Shown one piece after another: positions 8,446 through 17,880 of a DNA stretch of 64,000 bases. This DNA is from Bacteroidota bacterium. GTDB taxonomy: Bacteria > Bacteroidota > Bacteroidia > Chitinophagales > Chitinophagaceae. The first letter of the stretch is position 1, and each line of letters starts with the position of its first letter. The notes below the pieces were generated by a model. It saw nothing but the letters and a program-made list of their open reading frames with translations, searched no databases and was not told the DNA's origin. A program made the translations under genes and the position numbers. Location of the stretch: assembly GCA_947460595.1 (NCBI GenBank), contig CANHGS010000013.1, positions 28,837-92,836 of the forward strand. Direction: 5' to 3'.

Positions 8446-9663
8446 TTATTTGTTTTCGTTGGCTTTTAAAACACGAAGCAGGTTGCCTCCCAATACTTTG
8501 TTGATGTCTTTTTTGCTATAACCCCTTTCTAGCATGGCTTTGGTCAAATTTGGATAGTCTAAAACGCCATCCAAGTCTTGGGGTTGAGAGGTAATGCCAT
8601 CAAAGTCTGAGCCAATACCTACATGGTCAATACCCGCTAGTTTTACTATATAATCCATATGGTCCATCAGCGCACTCAGTGGGGGGCGATTGCTTTTTAC
8701 TTCACTGGCATATTTGTCTGCTAAAACAGATAGTGCATATTCTTGAACCATGCCCTGTTTTTTTAAGGCATCCAATTCTTTTACATGGGCCAAGATAAAT
8801 TTGGCTTCCTTGATTTTGAATGTGCTATCAATAAAACCAGAATAAAAATTTAGATCAATCACGCCGCCGTTTTTGGCCACTGCTTTAATTTGGTCATCTT
8901 TTAAATTTCTAAAAATAGGGCAGAGGGTATAAGCATTACTATGTGATACTATCACGGGTTTGGTAGTGGTATTAATGGCATCCCAAAAAGTTTGTTCTCC
9001 TACATGCGATAGGTCAATCATCATGCCCAATTCATTCATGCGTTGCACCACTTGTTTGCCAAATTCAGTCAGACCCTTGTGCATGCGGGCCAAGCTATCT
9101 TTCTTGAGTGTCTCGTCCATAGCCGATGTTGCCCAAGGATTACTATTGTTCCAAGTAAGGGTCATATAACGTGTACCGCGCGCATAAAAACGGTTTAGAT
9201 TTTCTAAATCATTGTTCATCATATGTCCACCTTCTACACCAAACATGGCTGCTAGCTTTTTAGACTTGAGCGCTGCTTTTAATTCATGTTGATTGTGTAC
9301 AATGCTAATAGCGTCTGGATTGCGTTTCACCACTGCATCCAAACTATCCATTTCTCTATTGGCTAGCCCTAAAGGGTTAGGCTCATTGCCATCGCACCAA
9401 ACAGAAAAAATCTGAACGTCTACTCCTGCTTTTTTAAAACGCGCCAAGTCTGAATGCGTTTTGCCCGTTAGGTCTGCATCCATGGATAATTTCTTTTCAA
9501 TACAGGCAGTTAGGATATCATTGTGCGAGTCTGCAAACACCGCTTTTTGGTGAATCTTAACATAGTCCTGTTGGGCATGAATAGAGGGAATCCCAAAAAA
9601 CAGGGATAAGCAGCAAGAAGTTAGGAAGTAATATTTCATATGTTTTGATATATTCTGATTCAT
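8446..9663 (-). CDS. Exported membrane dipeptidase-like peptidase (M19 family)
   Basis: The 405-residue protein has the M19 (renal dipeptidase) signatures: FADSHND (zinc-binding HxD), GVEGGHMM, LTWNNSNPWA, DLSHVGEQTFWD, VIVSHSNAY and GIGSDFDGI. These binuclear-zinc enzymes cleave dipeptides, including ones with a C-terminal D-residue, and some open carbapenem-type lactams. An N-terminal signal peptide is present. The ATG at 9663 directly abuts the stop of the upstream D-aminoacylase gene (9664-9666); an internal ATG at 9639 would give an even more standard signal peptide (MKYYFLTSCC...). The two genes are almost certainly one operon. Together they suggest uptake and breakdown of peptides containing D-residues. 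Confidence 0.9.
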   Translation of the reverse strand: MNQNISKHMKYYFLTSCCLSLFFGIPSIHAQQDYVKIHQKAVFADSHNDILTACIEKKLSMDADLTGKTHSDLARFKKAGVDVQIFSVWCDGNEPNPLGLANREMDSLDAVVKRNPDAISIVHNQHELKAALKSKKLAAMFGVEGGHMMNNDLENLNRFYARGTRYMTLTWNNSNPWATSAMDETLKKDSLARMHKGLTEFGKQVVQRMNELGMMIDLSHVGEQTFWDAINTTTKPVIVSHSNAYTLCPIFRNLKDDQIKAVAKNGGVIDLNFYSGFIDSTFKIKEAKFILAHVKELDALKKQGMVQEYALSVLADKYASEVKSNRPPLSALMDHMDYIVKLAGIDHVGIGSDFDGITSQPQDLDGVLDYPNLTKAMLERGYSKKDINKVLGGNLLRVLKANENK

Positions 9664-11226
9664 TTAAAGTGATTTTCTTAAAACAGCTCCAGCCCTTTGG
9701 CCATTGTGCTTTCCAGCATCCAAGGTAATTACGCCATTCACCAACACATAGTCAAATCCTGTGCTGTATTGGTGAGGTTGATCATAAGTAGACAAATCTT
9801 TTACGGTAGCTGCATCAAAAATAACAATGTCTGCAGCAAAACCATCGCGCAGTAAACCACGGTCAGACAAATGGAATTTTTGAGCTGGAAGCGATGTCAT
9901 TCTTCTAATGGCTTCTTCCAAAGAGATCACTTTTTCTTCACGCACATATTTACCCAATACCCTAGCATTGGTGCCATAGCCCCTAGGATGTGGGTTGCCT
10001 GATTTGTAAATACGAATGCTGGCATCACTGGCAAACATGTTAAAGGGATATTGCATAATAGTTTTCACATCTTTGTCACCCATGCCATGAAAGACCATGC
10101 TCGCGCCACCTTTCTCCATCAACTGGATTACTGTTTCAGCCTCTGCAGAAGGCTTGTGTTTGTTGCCGCGCAATAGGTTCACTTCCTCAATACTCTTGCC
10201 ATTATAACTGGTATCGCGTCTGTAAGAAGCAACCACCGGGTAACTAAAATGGGACAGTTTACGCTTTTTTAATTTAGCCAACATATAGTTGACTACTTCT
10301 TTTCTAATTGCAGGGCGGGCCAGTCTGGCTTTGATACTATCTTGACCATCGGCCAATACCCAGTCTGGTAAAAGCGTGCTCAAAGAAGTACTGCTTGCGG
10401 TATATGGATACTGGTCAATAGTTACATCTAATCCTTCTTCTCTGGCTTTGATGACCATAGGAATGGTTTGAGCACTTCTTCCCCAATTCTGTTGACCACT
10501 CAATTTAAAATGAGAAATTTCTACAGGTATCTTGGCTTCTCTTCCAATGGTCAATGCTTCTTCAATGGCTTGGGTAACACTATCTCCTTCGTCACGCATA
10601 TGACTAGCGTAAACACCATGAGCAGCTGCAGCAATTTTGGCCAAACGCACAATCTCTTCTGTTTTAGAATAGGAACCTGGTATATAGATTAAACCGGTAG
10701 AAAGCCCTACAGCCCCATCTTTCATGGCTTTTTCAACAATGGCTTCCATGGCCTGCATTTCTTTTTCGGTAGGATTTCTATTGGCAGAACCCATGACTGC
10801 TTTGCGAACATCATTGTGGCCAATCAGTGCTGCTACATTAATGCTTAGTTTGAGCGAATCAATCATGGCAAAATAAGTTCCTAAATCCGGTCTTGATAAA
10901 CCACAGTTGCCCGTGATCACAGAAGTAACGCCGTCATAAATAAAATTGTCAGCGGTTGGGTTTTTCTTTTCGTCGTCTTCAATATGGGTATGCACGTCTA
11001 TAAATCCGGGTGCTACCATTCTACCTGTGGCATCAATGGTATAACCTGCTTTCCAGGCACTTAGGTTCCCAATTTTGAGAATCTTACCCTGCCCAATGGC
11101 TATATCTCCATAAAACCAAGAATTACCCGTCCCGTCAAGGATCTTGCCGTTTTTAATCAGGATTTCTGCCTGTTGGGCAGTAACCAATATGGGGCTTAAA
11201 AAAAGGAATAGCAGAAGTTTTTTCAT
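9664..11226 (-). CDS. N-acyl-D-amino-acid deacylase (D-aminoacylase), amidohydrolase superfamily
   Basis: After a signal peptide (about 1-17, ending LVTAQ), this 520-residue amidohydrolase has the metal-binding GFIDVHTHIEDD (H79, H81), TGNCGLSRPD, a YASHMRDEGD segment, EISHFKLSGQQNWG and a C-terminal DIVIFDAATVKD. That is the layout of D-aminoacylases, which remove acyl groups from N-acyl-D-amino acids. It is the first gene of a two-gene operon with the M19 dipeptidase immediately downstream (zero spacing). Export implies action in the periplasm on D-amino-acid derivatives, perhaps from peptidoglycan or non-ribosomal peptides (inference). Family length is usual. Confidence 0.88.
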   Translation of the reverse strand: MKKLLLFLFLSPILVTAQQAEILIKNGKILDGTGNSWFYGDIAIGQGKILKIGNLSAWKAGYTIDATGRMVAPGFIDVHTHIEDDEKKNPTADNFIYDGVTSVITGNCGLSRPDLGTYFAMIDSLKLSINVAALIGHNDVRKAVMGSANRNPTEKEMQAMEAIVEKAMKDGAVGLSTGLIYIPGSYSKTEEIVRLAKIAAAAHGVYASHMRDEGDSVTQAIEEALTIGREAKIPVEISHFKLSGQQNWGRSAQTIPMVIKAREEGLDVTIDQYPYTASSTSLSTLLPDWVLADGQDSIKARLARPAIRKEVVNYMLAKLKKRKLSHFSYPVVASYRRDTSYNGKSIEEVNLLRGNKHKPSAEAETVIQLMEKGGASMVFHGMGDKDVKTIMQYPFNMFASDASIRIYKSGNPHPRGYGTNARVLGKYVREEKVISLEEAIRRMTSLPAQKFHLSDRGLLRDGFAADIVIFDAATVKDLSTYDQPHQYSTGFDYVLVNGVITLDAGKHNGQRAGAVLRKSL

Positions 11227-11314
11227 TACGATTTAGTTGGTCTTAGAATGATCTTTGAAATTAAAGGAATTTCTGCAGTTGTCAGTTTCCCTTCCTTGAT
11301 AGACCTTAATGCCG

Positions 11315-11322
11315 TACTTTTG
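11315..11322 (+). promoter_or_regulatory. Bacteroidota-type -7 box (TACTTTTG) for prfA
   Basis: TACTTTTG fits TAnnTTTG and lies 25 bp before the prfA ATG. A TTG at 11296-11298, 16 bp upstream, could be the -33 element, slightly closer than usual. Confidence 0.5.
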
Positions 11323-11347
11323 CAGACTTAAAAAACAATAATAGGAT

Positions 11348-12409
11348 ATGCTGGATAAGCTAGACGCCATCAAAGCTAGGTTTGAACAAGTGGGTATTGC
11401 ACTCACCAACCCCGAGATTATTAATAATCAAAAGGAGTATGGTGCCATGAGTAAGGAATATCGTTCCCTAGAAAAGATTGTTCAGCCCTATGAGACCTAC
11501 AGGCGTGTAATGGCAGATTATGAATTTGCCAAAGAAAGCCTAAATGGTTCAGATGAAGACATGCGAGAACTGGCTAAGATGGAATTGCCAGAACTAGAGT
11601 TGAAAAAGGATGAATTAGAAAAAGCCCTGACCAAACTCTTGATTCCCAAGGATCCACAAGATGACAAGAACGCTATTTTGGAAATTAGAGCTGGAACAGG
11701 TGGTGATGAAGCCAGTTTGTTTGCTGGAGACTTATTGGGCATGTACCTGCGTTATTGCGGCAAGAAGGGTTGGAAAACCAATATAGTCACTGAAAGCGAA
11801 GGCACCGTTGGTGGCTACAAAGAAGTAGTAGTAGAAGTAACAGGCGAAGACGTATACGGTACCTTGAAATTTGAAAGTGGGGTGCACCGTGTACAACGAG
11901 TTCCCAATACAGAAACCCAAGGAAGGGTTCATACTTCAGCAGCCACAGTTGCCGTAATGCCTGAGGCAGAAGAAGTGGATTTTGAATTGAAAGAAAGTGA
12001 TGTGAAAATGGAAACCGCCAGAAGTGGTGGAGCAGGTGGTCAAAACGTAAATAAGGTAGAAACCAAGGTATTCTTAACGCATATTCCTACAGGCGTGGTA
12101 GTGGTTTGTCAAACAGAGCGTTCTCAGTTGGGCAACCGTGAAAAAGCCATGACCATGTTACGTACAAGGCTTTATGAAGAGCAGGTGCGCAAGCAAGAAG
12201 ATGAGATTGCTCGTCAGCGTAAAACTTTGGTGAGTACCGGAGACAGAAGCGCCAAAATCAGAACCTATAACTGGCCACAAGGCCGTGTAACCGATCACCG
12301 CATTGGTCTTACTTCTTATAATTTAGATGCAGTTATTGGCGGCGAGATCGAAGACTTTATTGAAGCCTTACAAATGGCAGAAAATGCCGAGAAAATGCTC
12401 AACCAATAA
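11348..12409 (+). CDS. prfA: Peptide chain release factor 1
   Basis: The 353-residue product is a complete class I release factor. The stop-codon recognition tripeptide is P186-N-T188, of the RF1 PxT type rather than the SPF of RF2. The peptidyl-transferase motif GGQ is at G230-G-Q232 in [16 protein letters not shown]1 ends translation at UAA and UAG. The length equals the family norm. A promoter-like box precedes it. It is followed on the same strand by a small secreted unknown with 35 bp spacing, which may be read through from the same promoter. There is no sign of programmed frameshifting, which is a feature of prfB. Confidence 0.97.
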   Translation: MLDKLDAIKARFEQVGIALTNPEIINNQKEYGAMSKEYRSLEKIVQPYETYRRVMADYEFAKESLNGSDEDMRELAKMELPELELKKDELEKALTKLLIPKDPQDDKNAILEIRAGTGGDEASLFAGDLLGMYLRYCGKKGWKTNIVTESEGTVGGYKEVVVEVTGEDVYGTLKFESGVHRVQRVPNTETQGRVHTSAATVAVMPEAEEVDFELKESDVKMETARSGGAGGQNVNKVETKVFLTHIPTGVVVVCQTERSQLGNREKAMTMLRTRLYEEQVRKQEDEIARQRKTLVSTGDRSAKIRTYNWPQGRVTDHRIGLTSYNLDAVIGGEIEDFIEALQMAENAEKMLNQ

Positions 12410-12444
12410 GATTTTATTGTAGTTTAGATACATAAAACAATCCT

Positions 12445-13128
12445 ATGTTATCCAGATGCTTGCTTCTTGCATTAGTTTTTAGTTGCCTAGTGGCTACTGC
12501 CCAATCTCAGATTAATGTTGGGGGTGGTCAAAATTTGCAAGCGCTAAATGGTGCGCCATTGACACCTGATAAGGTATTGGCATTACAAGGCAGTTATTTT
12601 TTTAATGATGAGTTTTTGCCAGCCATATTAGTGGACGCCAGTGGCAAAGAATACAAAGACAAGAAAATCAAATTCAACCTCAAGTCTAATATTATCTACT
12701 ATACTGATTGGGATGGTAAGCTTATGCAAGCCACAACTGATATTAGAAAATTGATTATTACAGAAGCGGATAAAACCACCGTATTCGAAAATTTCTTTCC
12801 TTCTATTGATGGGCTTGACGCAGGAACTTATTATAAAGTGATCATCAACGGATCCGCTAAACTTTTGTTGAGTACCCAATTTTCAGAAGCAGAATACAAA
12901 GAGTTTAATAGTGCGGTTACCACCAAGCGCGTTGACAAAGTATACCAGTTATATGGTGCGGCCAATGGAAATATTAAAAAATTAACCAAGGGTGAAACTG
13001 AACTACTAGAATTACTCAAAGACAAGTCTGCAGAGATAGGCGCTTTTATCAAACAGAATGGTCTTAAATGCAGAAAACAGTCTGACTATGAGACTGTTTT
13101 CAACTATTATAATGGGTTGAAAAAATAA
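12445..13128 (+). CDS. Secreted protein of unknown function
   Basis: A 227-residue protein has a clear signal peptide (LLALVFSCLVATAQ, cleavage near residue 20). The mature part alternates predicted strands and short loops (YFFNDEFLPAILVD, KFNLKSNIIYYTDWDG) with a helical C-terminal third rich in charged residues. I recognise no family or catalytic motif. It lies 35 bp downstream of prfA and converges on galE with stop codons almost touching (13128 and 13130). A periplasmic or cell-surface role is likely from the signal peptide alone; function is unknown. Confidence 0.75.
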   Translation: MLSRCLLLALVFSCLVATAQSQINVGGGQNLQALNGAPLTPDKVLALQGSYFFNDEFLPAILVDASGKEYKDKKIKFNLKSNIIYYTDWDGKLMQATTDIRKLIITEADKTTVFENFFPSIDGLDAGTYYKVIINGSAKLLLSTQFSEAEYKEFNSAVTTKRVDKVYQLYGAANGNIKKLTKGETELLELLKDKSAEIGAFIKQNGLKCRKQSDYETVFNYYNGLKK

Positions 13129-13129
13129 G

Positions 13130-14170
13130 CTAGTTGTTTTTCACCATATCGGCTTCTGTTTTTAGTTTGAGTTCCCATTCCCAAGCTGTTTTCATCATCT
13201 CTTGAATGCCATATTTGATATTCCAACCAAGCTTGGTAACAGCTTTGTCATTATTGGCATAAATGGCAATGACATCGCCCTCTCTTCTAGGGGCAATTTC
13301 ATAGTTCAGTTTTACGCCACTTACTGTTTCAAATGTTTGAATGGCTTCTAAAACGGTTACACCAAGACCTGTTCCCAAATTGAAAATATCGCAAGGGCCT
13401 TCATTCTTGGCATTCTCTAAGTATTGAATAGCAAGGGTATGTGCGTGCGCTATGTCACATACATGAATATAATCCCTGATACAGCTACCATCTCGGGTAT
13501 CATAGTCATTGCCAAACACTTTCATTTTTGGCAATTTGCCAATGGCAGTTTGTGTAATGGCAGGTACTAAGTTCTGTGGTTTACCAATGGGAAGTTCTCC
13601 CAATATGGCAGTAGGGTGAGCACCTACTGGATTAAAGTATCTTAAAAGAATGGCATTGCAGGCACCATTTTTGGTAAAATCAGTGAGCATTTCTTCACCC
13701 ATTTGTTTGGTAGCACCATAGGGCGATTCTGCTTTTTTAATGGGAAACGATTCTGTTACAGGAATACTATCTGGATTTCCATAAACGGTACAAGAAGAAG
13801 AAAATACAAAATGCGGAATACTAAATTCTTCTACACATTTTAGCAAATTGATGAGCGAAAACAAGTTGTTTTCAAAATAGAGTAGGGGAGCTACTACCGA
13901 TTCTCCAACGGCTTTATAGGCTGCAAAATGTATTACGCCAGCAATATCTGTATTCTCTTGAAAGACGGCTTGGGTCTCGTCAAAATTCTTTAAGTCTACC
14001 TTATAATTCTTAACTTTTTTTCCGGTAATTTTTTCAATACCGTTTACGCTAAACGCGGATGAACGTGAATTATCATCAATAGAAATAACTTCATATCCAT
14101 TCTCCAATAAATCAACAATAGTGTGTGATCCAATATAGCCACAACCACCAGTAACCAGTATCTTTCTCAT
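13130..14170 (-). CDS. galE: UDP-glucose 4-epimerase
   Basis: This extended short-chain dehydrogenase shows the NAD-binding TGGCGYIGSH near the N-terminus, the catalytic SPYGATKQMGEE (YxxxK) and RDYIHVCDIAHAHTLA, all hallmarks of GalE, which interconverts UDP-glucose and UDP-galactose for polysaccharide synthesis. I take the ATG at 14170 (MRKILVTGG) as start because the Rossmann strand then begins at residue 2; an upstream ATG at 14191 would add seven residues with no homology value. That gives about 346 residues, normal for GalE. It is last in a run of minus-strand genes but lacks functional linkage with the phosphate genes above it. Confidence 0.93.
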   Translation of the reverse strand: MRKILVTGGCGYIGSHTIVDLLENGYEVISIDDNSRSSAFSVNGIEKITGKKVKNYKVDLKNFDETQAVFQENTDIAGVIHFAAYKAVGESVVAPLLYFENNLFSLINLLKCVEEFSIPHFVFSSSCTVYGNPDSIPVTESFPIKKAESPYGATKQMGEEMLTDFTKNGACNAILLRYFNPVGAHPTAILGELPIGKPQNLVPAITQTAIGKLPKMKVFGNDYDTRDGSCIRDYIHVCDIAHAHTLAIQYLENAKNEGPCDIFNLGTGLGVTVLEAIQTFETVSGVKLNYEIAPRREGDVIAIYANNDKAVTKLGWNIKYGIQEMMKTAWEWELKLKTEADMVKNN

Positions 14171-14233
14171 AACAGGGAATATATAGTGCAATATAAATTG
14201 AACTATCCAATTATGAGAGAAACAGCCTGTTTA

Positions 14234-15274
14234 TCAGATAAATAGTTTCAGAATATAGAAGATGGTAGCAGCTAATAATGCTGAAATAGGAATGGTTACA
14301 ATCCAAGCCCAAAGTAGGTTAATGGTAACGCCCCAACGAACGGCACTCAAACGCTTGGTAGCACCAACCCCAATAATAGAACCTGTAATGGTATGGGTAG
14401 TTGAAACGGGTATTTTAAAGTGTTCAGTTAAGAATAAAGTAATGGCACCAGCAGTTTCTGCAGCAACCCCTTCTAAGGGTGTTACTTTGGTAATCTTGGT
14501 ACCCATGGTTTTAACAATCTTCCAACCTCCACTCATGGTACCCAAACCAATACACAAAAAGCTAGTAAAAGGCACCCAACCATAAGCATTAACAAATTGG
14601 TTAAAGTCCATTTTAACCCCCAATTTGCTTTGATAGTAAATCATGGCTGCTCCAATAATCCCCATGACTTTTTGGGCGTCATTGCCGCCATGTCCAATAC
14701 TAAAAGCAGCAGAAGAAACCAATTGCAATCTTTTAAACCAATTCTCAGCTTTATAAGGATTGGATCGCTTACAGAGGTGAACAATTAATATGGTAATAAA
14801 GAAGGCAATAAACATTCCAATCAAGGGCGCTAAGAAAATAAATAAGAAGGTTGGAATCACTTTAGCATAGTTAATTACGTCTACACCACCATCACTAAAA
14901 CCACCAGCGTTTGCCAGTGCAGCGCCTATAAATCCACCCATTAATGTGTGGGATGAACTAGAAGGAATACCAAACCACCAGGTAACCAAGTTCCAAATAA
15001 TGGCAGCGGCAATCCCAGCCAATAGTACTTCTAAGGTGATAAATTCTGCATGCACCCATTTGGCAACGGTATTTCCAATTCCAAATTCCTTGAATACATA
15101 TTTAGAAATAAAGAAGGCTGCAAAGTTGAACATGGCTGCCCAAAGTACCGCTTGGAATGGAGTTAATACCTTGGTAGAAACAATGGTTGCAATACTATTA
15201 GCTGCATCATGAAATCCATTGATATAATCAAAGATGAAAGCTAGAACAATGATGACAACAAGCATCGTGAACAT
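14234..15274 (-). CDS. pitA: PiT-family inorganic phosphate transporter
   Basis: The 346-residue integral membrane protein carries the two inverted PiT signatures: GFHDAANSIAT near residues 20-30 and a C-terminal IPVSTTHTITGSIIGVG copy, separated by a central hydrophilic segment with GHGGNDAQKVMG. PiT transporters move metal-phosphate with a proton or sodium gradient. About ten hydrophobic helices are visible. The start could be either of two Mets three residues apart (15274 or 15265). The DUF47 gene lies directly upstream with a 41-bp gap on the same strand, the standard pairing of this family. Confidence 0.93.
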   Translation of the reverse strand: MFTMLVVIIVLAFIFDYINGFHDAANSIATIVSTKVLTPFQAVLWAAMFNFAAFFISKYVFKEFGIGNTVAKWVHAEFITLEVLLAGIAAAIIWNLVTWWFGIPSSSSHTLMGGFIGAALANAGGFSDGGVDVINYAKVIPTFLFIFLAPLIGMFIAFFITILIVHLCKRSNPYKAENWFKRLQLVSSAAFSIGHGGNDAQKVMGIIGAAMIYYQSKLGVKMDFNQFVNAYGWVPFTSFLCIGLGTMSGGWKIVKTMGTKITKVTPLEGVAAETAGAITLFLTEHFKIPVSTTHTITGSIIGVGATKRLSAVRWGVTINLLWAWIVTIPISALLAATIFYILKLFI

Positions 15275-15315
15275 AAGCAGGTGTTTTGGTAGTCAGGCAA
15301 TTCCGGAGGTCCGGA

Positions 15316-15963
15316 TTATGCATATTTGATAATGATAGATTCTATCACGTTGGCTGCATCTTCACATTTATCCGTTGCAATTTCCATTACTTGGTAGATC
15401 TCTCTTTTTTTGATCACTTCTTTGAAGTCATTTTCTTGTTGGAACAAGATTTCAATACTCATATCAAACACATCGTCTGCTTGATTTTCAATGCTGTTCA
15501 CCTTTACCATAGCCTCAGTCATGGCACGCAGGTTTTTCATATCGCGCAAGCCAAATACCGCTTTCTTTATTTCAATGGTTCCTTGTAAAATCAAGTCGGC
15601 CATTTTCTGAATACCAGTATCGTTGGGGTTTACATTATAGAAGTTAATCTTCTTAGAGCAAGCATAAATATAGTCCGCTATATCATCCAAGGCAGTAGCC
15701 AAGTAGTGAATGTCTTCCCGGTCAAAAGGGGTAATAAAGTTTCTACCCAATTCGGTAAAAATACGATGGGTATTGTCATCGTTTTTGTGCTCTAAGTCTT
15801 CAATTTGAGCTAGATAGGCTACCCGTTTGTTGGCATCTGGTTCACTTACCAATTCTTTGAGTTTGATACCCATTTCGTGTACTTTTTCTGCCACGTCTTC
15901 AAACAACTCATAAAACACTTTGTTTTTTGGCATGAAGAACTTTCCGATAGAGTTGATACCCAT
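15316..15963 (-). CDS. DUF47/PhoU-like accessory protein of the PiT transporter
   Basis: The 215-residue, mostly helical protein (MPKNKVFYELFEDVAEKVHE, EDLEHKNDDNTHRIFTELG, PFDREDIHYLATALDDIADY) matches the DUF47 (TIGR00153) family, which is related to PhoU. Such proteins are encoded beside pit genes and are thought to control transporter activity or sense phosphate. The conserved EDxxHxND and DREDI motifs that likely bind metal are present. A promoter-like box lies 17 bp upstream of the ATG. The gene is followed by pitA in an apparent operon and preceded by the kinase gene 118 bp away. Confidence 0.92.
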   Translation of the reverse strand: MGINSIGKFFMPKNKVFYELFEDVAEKVHEMGIKLKELVSEPDANKRVAYLAQIEDLEHKNDDNTHRIFTELGRNFITPFDREDIHYLATALDDIADYIYACSKKINFYNVNPNDTGIQKMADLILQGTIEIKKAVFGLRDMKNLRAMTEAMVKVNSIENQADDVFDMSIEILFQQENDFKEVIKKREIYQVMEIATDKCEDAANVIESIIIKYA

Positions 15964-15979
15964 AATATTTGAATTTGTG

Positions 15980-15987
15980 CAAAACTA
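15980..15987 (-). promoter_or_regulatory. Bacteroidota-type -7 box (TAGTTTTG) for the DUF47-pitA operon
   Basis: On the minus strand TAGTTTTG matches TAnnTTTG and lies 16 bp before the DUF47 ATG, inside the 117-bp gap between the kinase and DUF47 genes. It suggests the transporter operon has its own promoter. No clear -33 TTG is seen. Confidence 0.4.
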
Positions 15988-16080
15988 CTGTTAAGCGTAT
16001 TGCGGTACTAGGTTACGGTTTAATTAACATTTTGATAATATAAGAATAAATACATATATTATTCTCCTTATATACTTAGA

Positions 16081-17127
16081 TTAATCTTTCTTAGTCTCCA
16101 GCGTGAACCCAATGGTGGTTCCAACATCCAACTTACTCCTCACGTGCATGGTTTCTCCATGGGCTTCAATAATATGTTTGCATATTGCCAGTCCCAAGCC
16201 GGTGCCACCAACATCCCTACTTCTTCCCCTATCCGTTCTGTAAAATCGTTCAAAAATCCTAGACAAGTGTTCTTCTCCAATACCAATCCCATCATCACTA
16301 AACTCAATAAGTACATATTTTCCATCTGTTTTATAGATACTGGCTACAATGGTTCCTTCAGGTTTGCCATATTTGGTGGCATTTTCCAATAAATTATTGA
16401 TTACCTGACGAATTTTTTCTTTGTCTGCAAACACTATTACTGGAGATTCACACCCTTTTTTGATACTGGTCTTAATGTTTTTAGCAGCAGTTTTAATGGA
16501 TAGGGTATCGTAGATTTCCTTAATCAAATCCTGAATCACAAATTGAACCCTTATGAGTGGTTGTTCCCCGCTTTCTAAACGGGTAATTTCATCAAGATCC
16601 TCTGCCAGGTTAACCATCCGATCTACATTTTTGGCGGCATTTTCTAAAAATCGCTTGCTTAATTCAGGGTTTTCCATAGCGCCGCCCAATAGACTATCAA
16701 CATATCCTTGAATGGCAAATATGGGAGTTTTAAACTCGTGTGATAAGTTTTGTAAGAACTCTTTGCGGTAAGCTTCATTGGTTTTTAATAATTCAATTTC
16801 TGCACTGCGTTGTTCTGCCCATTTTTCTACGTCTTCCCTTACTTCATCAATGCTTTTTTGGGGAAGTATATATTTATAGTAGGTCTCTTCTCTTTTGGTT
16901 GCCTTGGTTTGGTAGATGAATTTGTAAATAAGCTTAATCTTTCTGTAGATAAACCATTCCAGCACAAATTGGAATAGTAGATAGGTAGCCAAGAAGCAAA
17001 TGACTAATGCCCCCCAAAAGACCATCCAGTTATTGGTAAAAAACCAATAACCCAGCGATACTGGCAATGTTAATGCTAGTGCCATTAAGGCGGATAATTG
17101 CTTTGGACTAAGGTTTTTTGGGTTCAA
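16081..17127 (-). CDS. Sensor histidine kinase, PhoR-like, without a periplasmic sensor
   Basis: Two adjacent membrane helices (about 11-29 and 35-55) are joined by a loop of only about five residues. They lead through a helical linker to the HisKA domain (FLQNLSHEFKTP, phosphoacceptor H130) and a HATPase_c domain with NNLLENATKYG (N box), DDGIGIG and GTGLGLAICKH. It would autophosphorylate and pass phosphate to the regulator encoded 51 bp upstream. The short loop leaves no room for an extracytoplasmic domain, as in PhoR, which senses through the transporter complex. The location beside DUF47 and pitA supports phosphate signalling (inference). At 348 residues it is a normal compact kinase. 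Confidence 0.88.
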   Translation of the reverse strand: MNPKNLSPKQLSALMALALTLPVSLGYWFFTNNWMVFWGALVICFLATYLLFQFVLEWFIYRKIKLIYKFIYQTKATKREETYYKYILPQKSIDEVREDVEKWAEQRSAEIELLKTNEAYRKEFLQNLSHEFKTPIFAIQGYVDSLLGGAMENPELSKRFLENAAKNVDRMVNLAEDLDEITRLESGEQPLIRVQFVIQDLIKEIYDTLSIKTAAKNIKTSIKKGCESPVIVFADKEKIRQVINNLLENATKYGKPEGTIVASIYKTDGKYVLIEFSDDGIGIGEEHLSRIFERFYRTDRGRSRDVGGTGLGLAICKHIIEAHGETMHVRSKLDVGTTIGFTLETKKD

Positions 17128-17178
17128 TGCTTGAAATTCAACTGGAAAGTTAATGGATTCTAAAGAGTTCCTATTTAA

Positions 17179-17847
17179 CTAGACGTCAAACTTATACCCA
17201 ACTCCTTTTACCGTTGTTATACAGTCTACCCCCATTTTTTGGCGAATTTTACGGATATGTACGTCAATGGTTCGGTCACCCACAATCACATCATTACCCC
17301 AAACCTGAGACAATATTTCATTTCTTAAGAAAACCCTTCCAGGTTTGGCTGCCAATAAAAACAGGAGTTCAAATTCTTTTTTAGCTAGCACTACATCGGC
17401 ACCATCTATGGTTACCATGAATTTGACGGGATCAATGGTAATATTTCCTAGAACTAAGGAACTGTTTTCAGTTAGTTTTGTTTGCAATCTTCTAAATAAA
17501 GCATTCACCCTGCTTGTTAATACTTTTGGACTGATGGGCTTATTTACATAGTCATCTGCGCCAAATTCTAATCCTTTAATTTGGGATGCTTCATCGCTAA
17601 GTGCCGTCAAGAAAATGATCAAGGTTTTTTCAAACATGGGTTGGGTACGCAAGATTTGACATACTTCCATGCCAGTTTTCCTAGGCATCATTACGTCTAG
17701 GATAATCAAATCGGGATTGATTTGCTTAGCCAGTTCAATGGCTTCATTCCCATCTTTAGCAGTATGGATTTGGTAGCCCTCTTTTCCCAAATTATAACTG
17801 ATGATTTCTAGAATATCTGGTTCGTCATCAGCAATCAAAATACGCAT
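17179..17847 (-). CDS. Response regulator, OmpR/PhoB-type
   Basis: The protein has an N-terminal receiver domain (ILIADDEPDILEI acidic pocket, LIILDVMMP phosphoacceptor D51, FLTALSDE, YVNKPISP lysine) and a C-terminal winged-helix DNA-binding domain ending TTVKGVGYKFDV. I place the start at 17847 (MRILIADDEP): the receiver strand begins there and a GGAAGG stretch lies just upstream. A longer frame to 17883 would run into the promoter-like box at 17881-17888. The gene precedes its partner kinase on the same strand. By domain type and neighbours it probably controls phosphate-responsive genes, though no Pho box was verified. Confidence 0.92.
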   Translation of the reverse strand: MRILIADDEPDILEIISYNLGKEGYQIHTAKDGNEAIELAKQINPDLIILDVMMPRKTGMEVCQILRTQPMFEKTLIIFLTALSDEASQIKGLEFGADDYVNKPISPKVLTSRVNALFRRLQTKLTENSSLVLGNITIDPVKFMVTIDGADVVLAKKEFELLFLLAAKPGRVFLRNEILSQVWGNDVIVGDRTIDVHIRKIRQKMGVDCITTVKGVGYKFDV

Positions 17848-17880
17848 TGGTCTACCTTCCATGTTAACACTATGTTTACA

